From assembly GCA_963752915.1 (NCBI GenBank), contig CAVVZZ010000002.1, forward strand, positions 1 through 64,000: a DNA stretch of 64,000 nucleotides, read 5' to 3'. Under the pieces are notes generated by a model that saw only the letters and a list, made by a program, of their open reading frames with translations, was not told the DNA's origin and did not search any database. A program made the position numbers and the translations under genes. The stretch is from DATJPR01 sp963752915 (GTDB lineage: Bacteria; Bacteroidota; Ignavibacteria; UBA10030; UBA6906). Shown piece after piece: positions 1-7,716 of the stretch; positions within the stretch are counted from its first letter, which is position 1, and the number at the start of each line of letters is the position of its first letter.

Positions 1-1
1 C

Positions 2-1306
2 TACCTCGCTTCAGGCGTCCCCGGAAGCGTCGCCGGACTCTGGGAAGCCCATCACAAGTTCGGCTCCCTTCCCTGGAAACACCTGATCGACCCCGCAATT
101 ACACTCGCCGAGGAGGGGTTCATCGTGGATGAACGGTTCACCACGACGGTCAGAAATGATTCGGCCCGACTCGTGCACTTCCCCGCATCAAGAGATCTCT
201 TTCTCCCTGACGGGAAACCCGTCCAACCCGGCACGGTGTGGCGCAATCCCGATCTTGCTCGCGTGCTCCGGAGCATCGCCGCCGATGGGCCGTCAGGATT
301 CTACTCCGGCCCGACCGCCGACCTCATCGTGCACGATATGCGGAACCATGGCGGCATGGTGTCCCACACTGACCTCTCCCACTATGCCCCGCGCTGGGAA
401 GAACCCATCACCTTCTCGTACAGGGGAGATACCGTGATCACCATGCCACTCCCTTCCTCCGGAGGCATCACTCTTGCACTCATCGCAAATATCGTGGGCG
501 GGTTCGACCTCCATCAACTCGGCTGGCATACGCCTGTCATGATCCACCTTCTCGCGGAGTCCATGCGCAGGGCCTTCGCCGACCGCAACAGCACCCTCGG
601 CGACCCGGATTTCGTCCATGTCCCGGTCGACACGCTCCTGTCCGCACGATACGCTGCGCAACGCCGGGCCTCGATCTCCTTTGACCATGTAACGCCTTCG
701 GCTTCCGTGAAACCGTTCCAGGAAGGAAATCACACGACACATCTCTCCGTCGTGGACAGCGCCGGAAACGCCGTCGCGCTCACAACAACAATCAACCTTC
801 TGTACGGCTCTGCCGTCACGGTACCGGGGACGGGATTTCTTCTCAACGACGAGATGGATGATTTCGCCACGAAGCCCGGAAGCCCGAATGTGTTCGGTCT
901 CGTTCAAGGTGAGGCCAACGCCATCGCCCCGGGGAAACGCATCCTTTCTTCGATGACGCCGACCATCGTGATCGACGAGCACAGCCAGCCGATTCTCATC
1001 ACCGGCGCAAGCGGAGGTCCCAGGATTATCTCCGCAGTATTCCAGGTTATGTCCAACGTCATCGACTACGGCTTTTCTCCCGTCGAAGCGGTCTGCGCTC
1101 CGCGTATCCATCACCAACATCTCCCGGACAGACTCTACCTTGAAGAACCAGGATTCCGGGGGGACATCATCGATTCTCTCCGGATACGCGGCCACGTGAT
1201 CGAGGCAACCTCCCACGTCGGCGACGCTCCTTCCATCTTCAGACAGAACGGCACATGGTGGGGAATGGCGGATCCGCGCGGGGGAGGAGCAGCACGGGGC
1301 TTGTGA
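2..1306 (+). CDS. ggt: Gamma-glutamyltranspeptidase, 5' end cut by the window
   Basis: Gamma-glutamyltranspeptidase, a periplasmic or secreted enzyme that cleaves the gamma-glutamyl bond of glutathione and its conjugates. The frame is open from base 2, so the N-terminus and signal peptide lie outside: 434 residues are visible against roughly 550-580 in the family. The self-processing site TTHLSVVD is at about visible residue 245; by family knowledge its first Thr becomes the N-terminal nucleophile of the small subunit. The segment GKRILSSMTPT matches the oxyanion-hole Ser-Ser region, and SGVPGSVAGL at the left edge is the conserved early motif. The gene runs towards the DinB-like gene on the other strand, and a repeat array begins 22 bases after its stop. 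The family call is firm. Confidence 0.93.
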   Translation, partial: YLASGVPGSVAGLWEAHHKFGSLPWKHLIDPAITLAEEGFIVDERFTTTVRNDSARLVHFPASRDLFLPDGKPVQPGTVWRNPDLARVLRSIAADGPSGFYSGPTADLIVHDMRNHGGMVSHTDLSHYAPRWEEPITFSYRGDTVITMPLPSSGGITLALIANIVGGFDLHQLGWHTPVMIHLLAESMRRAFADRNSTLGDPDFVHVPVDTLLSARYAAQRRASISFDHVTPSASVKPFQEGNHTTHLSVVDSAGNAVALTTTINLLYGSAVTVPGTGFLLNDEMDDFATKPGSPNVFGLVQGEANAIAPGKRILSSMTPTIVIDEHSQPILITGASGGPRIISAVFQVMSNVIDYGFSPVEAVCAPRIHHQHLPDRLYLEEPGFRGDIIDSLRIRGHVIEATSHVGDAPSIFRQNGTWWGMADPRGGGAARGL

Positions 1307-1327
1307 GAGACTTTGAGACTCAGAGAA

Positions 1328-1403
1328 GGGGAGATGGGGGGATGGGGAGACAAAGGACAAGTCTGAATTCGGAAGTCGGACCCCAGAATTCAGAATTCGC
1401 ATC
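1328..1403. repeat. Degenerate 8-bp then 7-bp tandem array downstream of ggt
   Basis: Three purine-rich octads of the form GGGGAGAY occupy 1328-1351. Six degenerate 7-bp units (typical unit TCAGAAT or TCGGAAG) occupy 1362-1403. The array lies between the convergent ggt and DinB-like genes, starting 22 bases after the ggt stop. No hairpin followed by a T-run is visible here. It belongs to the set of arrays described in the findings. Confidence 0.7.
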
Positions 1404-1465
1404 GGCCGGGCGCCAACGCCTTCTGCCTACTGCATGCGTCTTGTTCGTTGCAGCAATTCGGTCCT

Positions 1466-1493
1466 TCCTACGTCGTACATCCTACGTCTTACT
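1466..1493. repeat. 7-bp tandem array overlapping the end of the DinB-like gene
   Basis: Four 7-bp units with consensus TCCTACG (units 1 and 3 identical, 2 and 4 diverged). The last four codons of the DinB-like gene on the minus strand, Ser-Lys-Thr-stop, lie inside the array (1482-1493). The same unit reappears at 54807-54834, more than 53 kb away. Confidence 0.7.
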
Positions 1494-1970
1494 CTTCGCG
1501 ATTTTCTTCACGAGCTGTATCTGTCCCGCGTGATAAATATCGTGTGCCGCGACTCCCAGGATCATCCTCTGTACCGTGCCGCGGCCGCCTTTGGGCGCAA
1601 CACCAAGGGATGCCGGATCGAGCGTGGTGATCGTGTCGCGCAAACTTTGATGTTCCTGCTCGAGAAGAGTTAGGTCATCCGCCCACGCTTTCAGGATGCC
1701 CGTCTTCCGTTCAGGACGCGCAAAGAAATTTGACCCTTTCAACGGAAAACCCCCGCGTTTCTCCCCGAGCAGCCTGCGACGAACTACATACTTCCAGTAT
1801 GCACAATGCACAGCAATTTCCCAGATGTTGTGCCGCCCTTTCCCGGGTCGCCGGGAGGCCAGGGCGGCGTTCACACCCTTCAACGAACTCCGGAGATTGG
1901 GGCCGTGCCAGGAAGTCTTGTTGTACGCGCGATCGAAGGATTCGAGGAGGAGAGCGATGCGGGTGTCCAT
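1482..1970 (-). CDS. DinB-family protein
   Basis: A 162-residue protein of the DinB/YfiT four-helix metalloprotein fold, a family used as thiol-transferase-like or metal-binding enzymes; its substrate is unknown. The family's metal triad can be read as His55 (in WEIAVHCAYW) and His143 and His147 (in AAHDIYHAGQ). I chose the ATG at 1968-1970; the frame is open further upstream, but that part runs into surE and carries no DinB sequence. It follows surE by 23 bases on the same strand and is probably cotranscribed. Its last residues are encoded by a tandem repeat, so the C-terminal tail may be recently acquired. Confidence 0.8.
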   Translation of the reverse strand: MDTRIALLLESFDRAYNKTSWHGPNLRSSLKGVNAALASRRPGKGRHNIWEIAVHCAYWKYVVRRRLLGEKRGGFPLKGSNFFARPERKTGILKAWADDLTLLEQEHQSLRDTITTLDPASLGVAPKGGRGTVQRMILGVAAHDIYHAGQIQLVKKIAKSKT

Positions 1971-1993
1971 GCGTGCTCCGGTTGCTGGATGCT

Positions 1994-2770
1994 CTAATGT
2001 GAGTTTCCTGCCCCCTGACGTATTCCCCACTGCTTGAGCCGTTCCACCATTGATTGGTCTGTGAGATCGTAGTGAATCGGCGTGACGGAGATGAAGTTGT
2101 CCCGGATCGCCACCTGATCCGTCTCCGGGTCCGTGTCGGTGACGTTCATTTTGCCCGTCAACCAGTAGTATTCCCGGTTGGCCGGGTCCCGCCGGACATC
2201 GAAGGTATCGTCCCACGACGACCGTCCCTGTTTCGTGATCTTCACGCCACGGATATTCTCCTCCGGAACAGCGGGAACATTCACGTTGAGGAGGGTTCCT
2301 GCGGGCAACCCCTTCGCGAAGACCAGCTCCGCCAGCTCCCGCGCGAATCGCGCCGCGGGACCGAAATCCGCCTCGTCATAGGTCGTCAGGGACACCGCAA
2401 TGGACGGGATCCCCAGGATCGTCCCCTCGGTCGCTGCGGAAACGGTGCCGGAGTATAAGATGTTGATCGCCGTATTCGAGCCGTGATTGATGCCGGAGAT
2501 CAGCAGGTCGACAGGTTGCTTCAACAAGCAACGCACAGCCAGCTTCACGGCATCGGCCGGTGTCCCCTTTACGGCATACCCGAAGAGCGCGCCATTCTTC
2601 TGAAATGGAATCGCGCGCAAGGGGGATTGCATGGTGATTGCGTGCCCGACAGCGCTCTGCTGGCGATCAGGGGCGACGACGATCACCTCGCCGATCTGCC
2701 GGAGCTCTTGCGTCAGGGCATAGATCCCCTGGGCATCGATTCCGTCATCGTTTGAAACAAGAATGCGCAT
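1994..2770 (-). CDS. surE: 5'/3'-nucleotidase SurE
   Basis: SurE is a cytoplasmic metal-dependent phosphatase acting on nucleoside 5'- and 3'-monophosphates, linked to stationary-phase survival. The N-terminal MRILVSNDDGIDAQGI carries the metal-binding Asp-Asp pair, and SGINHGSNTAINILYSGT holds the Asn and Ser residues of the active site. At 258 residues it has the usual length. The DinB-like gene follows 23 bases downstream. A TTGAGA / TACCAT promoter can be read about 80 bases upstream. Confidence 0.95.
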   Translation of the reverse strand: MRILVSNDDGIDAQGIYALTQELRQIGEVIVVAPDRQQSAVGHAITMQSPLRAIPFQKNGALFGYAVKGTPADAVKLAVRCLLKQPVDLLISGINHGSNTAINILYSGTVSAATEGTILGIPSIAVSLTTYDEADFGPAARFARELAELVFAKGLPAGTLLNVNVPAVPEENIRGVKITKQGRSSWDDTFDVRRDPANREYYWLTGKMNVTDTDPETDQVAIRDNFISVTPIHYDLTDQSMVERLKQWGIRQGAGNSH

Positions 2771-2849
2771 GAATTGTCGTCAGGCTTTCCGCGGGAAACA
2801 CGGGGCAACACAAACGAAATGTGAACTGGCAAACAAGCAGACGTACACT

Positions 2850-2878
2850 ATGGTACGAAAACGCCGGCCGACTCTCAA
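2850..2878 (-). promoter_or_regulatory. Likely sigma-70-type promoter of surE
   Basis: On the minus strand TTGAGA (2873-2878) is separated by 17 bp from TACCAT (2850-2855). The start codon of surE is about 80 bases downstream. The -35 is one base off consensus at two positions; the -10 is of the TAC-type seen elsewhere in the window. Confidence 0.4.
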
Positions 2879-2882
2879 GCAC

Positions 2883-5147
2883 CTACTGCTGTTCGTAGAG
2901 ATCAAAGAGTGTCAGGACGTACGCCCCTGAGCCAAACCCCACCATCGGAATCGATCCGTCGTATCTCCCGGTCTCCCGGTTCAGCAATTCAGGAATGAGA
3001 TTGAAATTTCTGGATGCATGGTTGGTGACCCAATCGAGGAACCAGCGGGCCTCTTTCTTCCTCCCGAATGCATTCAACGCTGTTGCGGTGCGAAGATCCA
3101 GCAAAAGCCATTCCCCGGTCTCATACGCGTCGCCGAGATTGATTCTGGAGAACCCTCTCTTCGGACTGTCGATCCTCAGGGATTTCTCGTATGCGGCATA
3201 ATGCGATTCGAACAGGATCCGGTCCGGCAACAGGTTCAACGCGAATGCTTCCATCGTTCCCCCGTCGAAGAAATCATACTTCTCCGGATCGCTTGCCTCG
3301 GCGTTGCCTTTGATGAGCCGATCATCCACGACGAAGGTCCGGCGGATTCCCTCGACCAGGTTTCGCGAGGACGCGAGATATCGCTTCCCGTCCGGGACCC
3401 CAAAATGTTCACACAGAGTCCCAAAATCGCGCAGGCCTGCCGCACCCATAATTGACGCGTACGCAAACGTTTTCCCGGGCAAATGCCTCTCCCACGGCCC
3501 CGAATCGATCCGAATCACTCCGTCCGCAGCTATGGCGTGGATGATCGCATCTGCCACCCTGGTCGCAACCTCCTCGTACCTGTTTCGGAAGAACAGTGAA
3601 TCTCCGCTCCGCGAGACATAATCGCTGAAGGCGGAGAGGAACATCCCGAAGCCGTCCAGTTCGATGTTCGGGCCGTCGTCGTTGAAATCCGATTCTTCCT
3701 TGCCGCTGCCGAAATACCGGCACACGGAGATCTGATACGGCACTCCGACGCCGTAGTCTTTCTGGTCTTTGAAGACGTAATGGATGTACCCGCCGGACGG
3801 GGCATCGAGCATGAAGGCGAGGTATTTCCTCGCTTCAGCGAACATCCCGAGCCTGTTGAGTGCGCGGACGGCGTACATGCCGTCCCTCACCCATGCGATG
3901 TTCCAGTCACCCGGTGGCAGCGACGCGAGGATTTCGCCTCTTCCCCCTTTGGGAATTTCGCGATCGCCGACCTGCGCCATTTTCAGGACTGCAATCGATT
4001 GTTCAAGCACGTCTCGCTCTGCCGGAGAGATGTCCTCCGGGATCCGCGCCGCCGTGATGGCGCCGCGCATCCATGCGACCTCATCTTCCAGGAGACGTCC
4101 TTTGTGATCGACGATCGCGTGCTTGGCGCGATCGACAACAGTCCTGTCGGTCTGAAGCGAATCGACATAACTGAAGAGAAAATATTTCCGCGACAGTCCG
4201 CTCGGCAGTGCCACGGTCACCGAATCGACGATAAGTTCAGTCTCCGTCTTCTCCCAGCTCAAGGTCGTCCGGCGAACTTTCGATGCCGGGCCGGTAACCG
4301 CGGTACAGAATATCTTCTCCGCCGTCGTAAACGGGCAAAAGAGAGCGACGGTCAGGCCTTCGCCCTGGCACTGAATAACATGGGTATTCCGGAGATACGA
4401 TGCGCCGGTGAGCCCTCCCGGCACTACCGGTTTCACGCGCAGTACGAAGGGCCGGACATACCGCGCAGAGTCGTACGCCTGGAAGATATGCGGTCGCACG
4501 GCCTCGACATATCCCCGCCGTTCATCGAAGACCGCCGCGACGAGTCCGTTCGTCGTGGTGAGACGGAACCATGTGCGATGCGTGAGCGTCGGCGACTCGT
4601 AATCACGATGGTAATCCTCCGGCGATGAAATGCCGATCGGACCTGCGACAATTCCCCCGGGGCCCATCATATCATTGACCCGGACGGCAAGCACGTTGGT
4701 TCGTTTCAGGAGTCCCAGTGGAATCTGATATCGCCGCTGGAGGCTGTAGGCGGTGACCGCATGCGGGGGAAATTCTCCCATTCCGCCGACGCGTTTGCCG
4801 TTGATGTACGTCTCATCGGCGTCGTCAATGCGCCCGAGAAGGAGCACCATCGGCTTTCCGACATAGCGATCGGGGACGTCAAAATGCACCCGGTACCAGG
4901 CGATGCTGTCATACCCGTCGTATCCTTCACGCTCCCACCAATCGGGGACATCCAGTGTTCCCCACCCGGTTTCGTCGGTGCCGGGAAGGGCGTAGGAAGG
5001 ATCGTCACCGGTCTTGAACGACCAGCGTTCCGGAAGGAGAATCGTCTGCGGGAGGACCGGCGACGGAAGAAGAAGGCAGAGCGAAAGGACAGTGAGGGCA
5101 AACCACACCCTCTGCTGAGGCCGCCTGACAGAGGTGAGCTCGATCAT
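2883..5147 (-). CDS. Secreted glycosidase-like protein with GH2-type N-terminal domain and six-hairpin catalytic-type domain
   Basis: A 754-residue exported protein. The ATG at 5145-5147 gives a signal peptide (positive start, hydrophobic VWFALTVLSLCLLLP, then a cleavage-like LPQ). Residues about 35-175 look like the galactose-binding-like sandwich of GH2 enzymes (WYRVHFDVPDRYVGK, YINGKRVGG). From about residue 390 to the end the sequence is helical and resembles glucoamylase / debranching (alpha/alpha)6 barrels: NIAWVRDGMYAVRAL, NIELDGFGMFLSAF and the terminal VGFGSGAYVLTL. Acidic residues in these motifs are candidate catalytic groups. The substrate is unknown; an alpha-glucan or another plant or microbial polysaccharide would fit. 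It follows panB by 19 bases on the same strand. The long frame upstream of this start is an extension into panB without coding character. Confidence 0.75.
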   Translation of the reverse strand: MIELTSVRRPQQRVWFALTVLSLCLLLPSPVLPQTILLPERWSFKTGDDPSYALPGTDETGWGTLDVPDWWEREGYDGYDSIAWYRVHFDVPDRYVGKPMVLLLGRIDDADETYINGKRVGGMGEFPPHAVTAYSLQRRYQIPLGLLKRTNVLAVRVNDMMGPGGIVAGPIGISSPEDYHRDYESPTLTHRTWFRLTTTNGLVAAVFDERRGYVEAVRPHIFQAYDSARYVRPFVLRVKPVVPGGLTGASYLRNTHVIQCQGEGLTVALFCPFTTAEKIFCTAVTGPASKVRRTTLSWEKTETELIVDSVTVALPSGLSRKYFLFSYVDSLQTDRTVVDRAKHAIVDHKGRLLEDEVAWMRGAITAARIPEDISPAERDVLEQSIAVLKMAQVGDREIPKGGRGEILASLPPGDWNIAWVRDGMYAVRALNRLGMFAEARKYLAFMLDAPSGGYIHYVFKDQKDYGVGVPYQISVCRYFGSGKEESDFNDDGPNIELDGFGMFLSAFSDYVSRSGDSLFFRNRYEEVATRVADAIIHAIAADGVIRIDSGPWERHLPGKTFAYASIMGAAGLRDFGTLCEHFGVPDGKRYLASSRNLVEGIRRTFVVDDRLIKGNAEASDPEKYDFFDGGTMEAFALNLLPDRILFESHYAAYEKSLRIDSPKRGFSRINLGDAYETGEWLLLDLRTATALNAFGRKKEARWFLDWVTNHASRNFNLIPELLNRETGRYDGSIPMVGFGSGAYVLTLFDLYEQQ

Positions 5148-5166
5148 GGGTGCGGCTCCGGAAGAA

Positions 5167-6015
5167 TCAGTAGCTTTCCTTCGACGTGGGAAAGTTTTTC
5201 GACTTGACGTCGGTGATATACTGGCGGAACGCCGTGCGCATATCATCGGCAAGATGCGCATAGCGTCGGAGGAATCTCGGATTGAACTCTTCTGTCAGGC
5301 CCAACATATCATAGACCACCAGGACCTGGCCGTCACAATGTGGACCGGCGCCGATGCCGATCGTCGGAACGGAGACGGCTTCGGTGACTTCCTTTGCAAG
5401 CGGCGCGGGGATTTTTTCGAGGACGATCGCAAACACCCCCGCCTCCGCGATCGTGCGGGCGTCATCGATGAGCTGTCGTGCCTCCCCGGGGTCCTTCGCA
5501 CGCACTTCGTACGTCCCGAAACGGTTGATCGATTGCGGGGTAAGCCCCAGGTGCCCCATCACCGGGATGCCGATCGTCACGAGATGACGGATGATCTCCG
5601 CGAGGTAGCCGCCCCCTTCCATCTTGACCGCTCCGACGCCGACATCCTTCATGACCCGGCCGCAATTGCGAACGGCATCATCGACGCTGGTCTGGTAGGA
5701 CATAAACGGCATGTCGACGACGATGAGCGCGTTGTGGACCGCCCGCTTGACCGCTTTGGCATGATAGATCATGTCGTCGACTGTCACCGGAAGGGTTGTC
5801 TCGTGACCCTGAACGACATTGCCGAGCGTGTCACCGACGAGGATGATGTCAACGCCCACCTGATCGAGGAATCGTGCCACCAGGTAGTCGTACGCCGTCA
5901 ACATGGCGATCTTCTCTCCGGATGCCTTCATCATCTGTACGCGCTTCGTTGTCATAACGCGCGGCGGTTTGCCGGGCGAGGGCGGGTCGGGGTCTGCATT
6001 GAAGAATTCAGGCAT
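5167..6015 (-). CDS. panB: 3-methyl-2-oxobutanoate hydroxymethyltransferase
   Basis: PanB transfers a hydroxymethyl group from methylene-tetrahydrofolate to 2-oxoisovalerate, the first step of pantothenate synthesis. The protein has 282 residues. VGDTLGNVVQGHETTLPVT contains the metal-binding Asp, VVDMPFMSYQ the second Asp, and FAIVLEKIP the catalytic Glu region. A 19-residue lead before MTTKRVQMMKASGEK is longer than usual, so the Met at residue 21 is an alternative start. The first codons overlap the end of the lipoate-ligase-like gene by 8 bases, suggesting translational coupling. Confidence 0.95.
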   Translation of the reverse strand: MPEFFNADPDPPSPGKPPRVMTTKRVQMMKASGEKIAMLTAYDYLVARFLDQVGVDIILVGDTLGNVVQGHETTLPVTVDDMIYHAKAVKRAVHNALIVVDMPFMSYQTSVDDAVRNCGRVMKDVGVGAVKMEGGGYLAEIIRHLVTIGIPVMGHLGLTPQSINRFGTYEVRAKDPGEARQLIDDARTIAEAGVFAIVLEKIPAPLAKEVTEAVSVPTIGIGAGPHCDGQVLVVYDMLGLTEEFNPRFLRRYAHLADDMRTAFRQYITDVKSKNFPTSKESY

Positions 6016-6808
6016 GGCTCAATCCCAGTTCGTTCATGAGAGTTGTGTTCGCGTGGAATGCAATTCCCCATTCCCGTGCGAATCCTTCCCGCACGGCATC
6101 GGCGAGGAGGGGAACGTCAATGTGCCGGTCGAGGATCCGGGCGAGATCGACGGTATGATCGTGAAGGATGCGGCGGACCTCGGAGACGGCCGCCGGGTCG
6201 GATGAGCGAAGGTAGTCGGGGAGCGTCAGATGTGCCGGCCCGCAGAGGATGGACCCGTGCTGCAGCACGACATCGCGTTCTCCGCCGCTGAACCGCCGCT
6301 GCGCGCTGCCGACGAGCTTTTTTCCTTGCGCTTCGATCTCGTAGCGGGCGGAACTGGCGAAGCAGGGGATGGAGGCGGTCTTCCGGTATTCAGCGCGGAA
6401 ATCGGGCTGGGACTTCTGGAGCGTGACGTCAACGCCAAAGAGTCCAAGGCCCGCGACGAGGGCGCGACTGATGTCGTTGTAGACATCGAGAACGCTCCTC
6501 CGTCCGGCGGGCATCACGACACAGTACGTCAGCTCTTCCGCGTGGAGGATGGCCCGTCCGCCGGTCGGGCGACGGACGATGTCGATCCCGGCTGCGGTGG
6601 TCCGGACAAGGTCGATGTCATCCAGGTCCTGGTGATGCCCGAGCGAAATCGCCCACGGCTTCCAGCCATACAGCCGGAGAACCGGGGGCATGTCGGGATC
6701 GTCCTGCATGCGGCGGGCAAGGAGTTCGTCGAGCGCCATGTTTTGCGCTCCGCTCTCCAGACCGTATCCGAGCAGCAGCCAACTCTCCGAACTCATGTCA
6801 ATGAACAC
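6008..6808 (-). CDS. Lipoate / octanoate-protein ligase family protein
   Basis: A 266-residue member of the biotin/lipoate A/B protein ligase family, which attaches or transfers lipoyl or octanoyl groups to 2-oxoacid dehydrogenase and glycine-cleavage subunits. The signature VRRPTGGRAILHAEELTY (residues about 78-95) is the Gly-rich substrate loop. Downstream, KKLVGSAQRRF contains the conserved Lys that contacts the acyl-adenylate. No separate C-terminal accessory domain is seen, so octanoyltransferase (LipM-type) or a short LplA are both possible. It sits between lpxA and panB on the same strand. Confidence 0.85.
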   Translation of the reverse strand: MFIDMSSESWLLLGYGLESGAQNMALDELLARRMQDDPDMPPVLRLYGWKPWAISLGHHQDLDDIDLVRTTAAGIDIVRRPTGGRAILHAEELTYCVVMPAGRRSVLDVYNDISRALVAGLGLFGVDVTLQKSQPDFRAEYRKTASIPCFASSARYEIEAQGKKLVGSAQRRFSGGERDVVLQHGSILCGPAHLTLPDYLRSSDPAAVSEVRRILHDHTVDLARILDRHIDVPLLADAVREGFAREWGIAFHANTTLMNELGLSHA

Positions 6809-6835
6809 TCTTGTTGCCGAAGGTCCGGCGCGGTG

Positions 6836-7633
6836 TCATCCGCGGGCGCGGGGCGCACCGATGACCCCGCGCTGGCTTGCAGCAATGAACTCGACGACCT
6901 GCTGCACTTCTTTGAATGTCATCAGATGTTCGGTCGATTTGATCCGTGCGACGGCCTGGGAAACATTCAGCTTCGCCCGGTAGATCAGGGAATAGGCCTC
7001 GTCGAGAGCATGGATCGCTTCGAGAGAGAATCCCCGCCGTTTCAGGCCGATCGAATTCAGTCCTTCAAAACAGAGCGGTGCGCCGCCAGCAAGGATAAAC
7101 GGCGGCACGTCCTTCGGAACACGAAGCCCCCCTCCGATCATCGCGTGTCGACCGATCCGGACGAACTGATGCACCGGCGTGATCCCGCCGATGATCACCC
7201 AGTCCTCCACGGTGATATGTCCCGCAAGCATCGCGGCGTTCGACATGATGATATGATCTCCCAGGACACAATCGTGCGCGACGTGGGTCAGCGCCATCAG
7301 GTAGTTGTCGCTCCCGATGATCGTCCGCCCTCCCTCGCCGGTCCCCCGGTGCAGAACGGCATACTCGCGGATTTCGGTCCTGTCGCCGATCTCGCACGTT
7401 GTCGGCTCATCCGCATACTTGAGGTCCTGCGGGGCATGACCGACGACGGCGCCGTGATGGATCTTGCACTGCTTTCCGATCCTGGCTCCGCAGCCGATCA
7501 ACGCGTTCGCCGCGATGCTCGTCCCTTCCCCGACAACGGCTCCCGCTTCGATGGTGGTAAATGGACCTACGCTGACGCCTTCTGCAAGTTCTGCTTTGGG
7601 GCTGACGTTTGCCCGTGGATCAATAGTTGTCAT
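6836..7633 (-). CDS. lpxA: Acyl-ACP:UDP-N-acetylglucosamine O-acyltransferase
   Basis: LpxA performs the first step of lipid A synthesis, O-acylation of UDP-GlcNAc in the cytoplasm. The protein has 265 residues, close to the family length, with hexapeptide repeats of the left-handed beta-helix from residue 7 to about 180 and a helical C-terminal cap. The catalytic His is the second His of ALTHVAHDC (residue 120). LKYADEPT and the terminal helical region match the family. It is the last lipid A gene of the run lpxD - lpxC/fabZ - lpxA. There is no strong Shine-Dalgarno sequence before the ATG. Confidence 0.97.
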   Translation of the reverse strand: MTTIDPRANVSPKAELAEGVSVGPFTTIEAGAVVGEGTSIAANALIGCGARIGKQCKIHHGAVVGHAPQDLKYADEPTTCEIGDRTEIREYAVLHRGTGEGGRTIIGSDNYLMALTHVAHDCVLGDHIIMSNAAMLAGHITVEDWVIIGGITPVHQFVRIGRHAMIGGGLRVPKDVPPFILAGGAPLCFEGLNSIGLKRRGFSLEAIHALDEAYSLIYRAKLNVSQAVARIKSTEHLMTFKEVQQVVEFIAASQRGVIGAPRARG

Positions 7634-7696
7634 GGGATGGCAGGAGAGTGACCAAAATATGCTCGCCGAGGAGCCCTTTGAATGCGAAGAGTAGAC

Positions 7697-7712
7697 CTAC
7701 GTCATACTCCTA
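7697..7712. repeat. Short remnant of the CTACGTC-type repeat after lpxC/fabZ
   Basis: A 16-base stretch made of CTACGTC and ATACTCC-like units, resembling the units at 1466-1493 and 54807-54834. It lies 4 bases beyond the stop codon of lpxC/fabZ. On its own it is too short to prove tandem repetition; it is listed because it matches two other arrays and their placement at a gene end. Confidence 0.35.
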
Positions 7713-7716
7713 GCTT

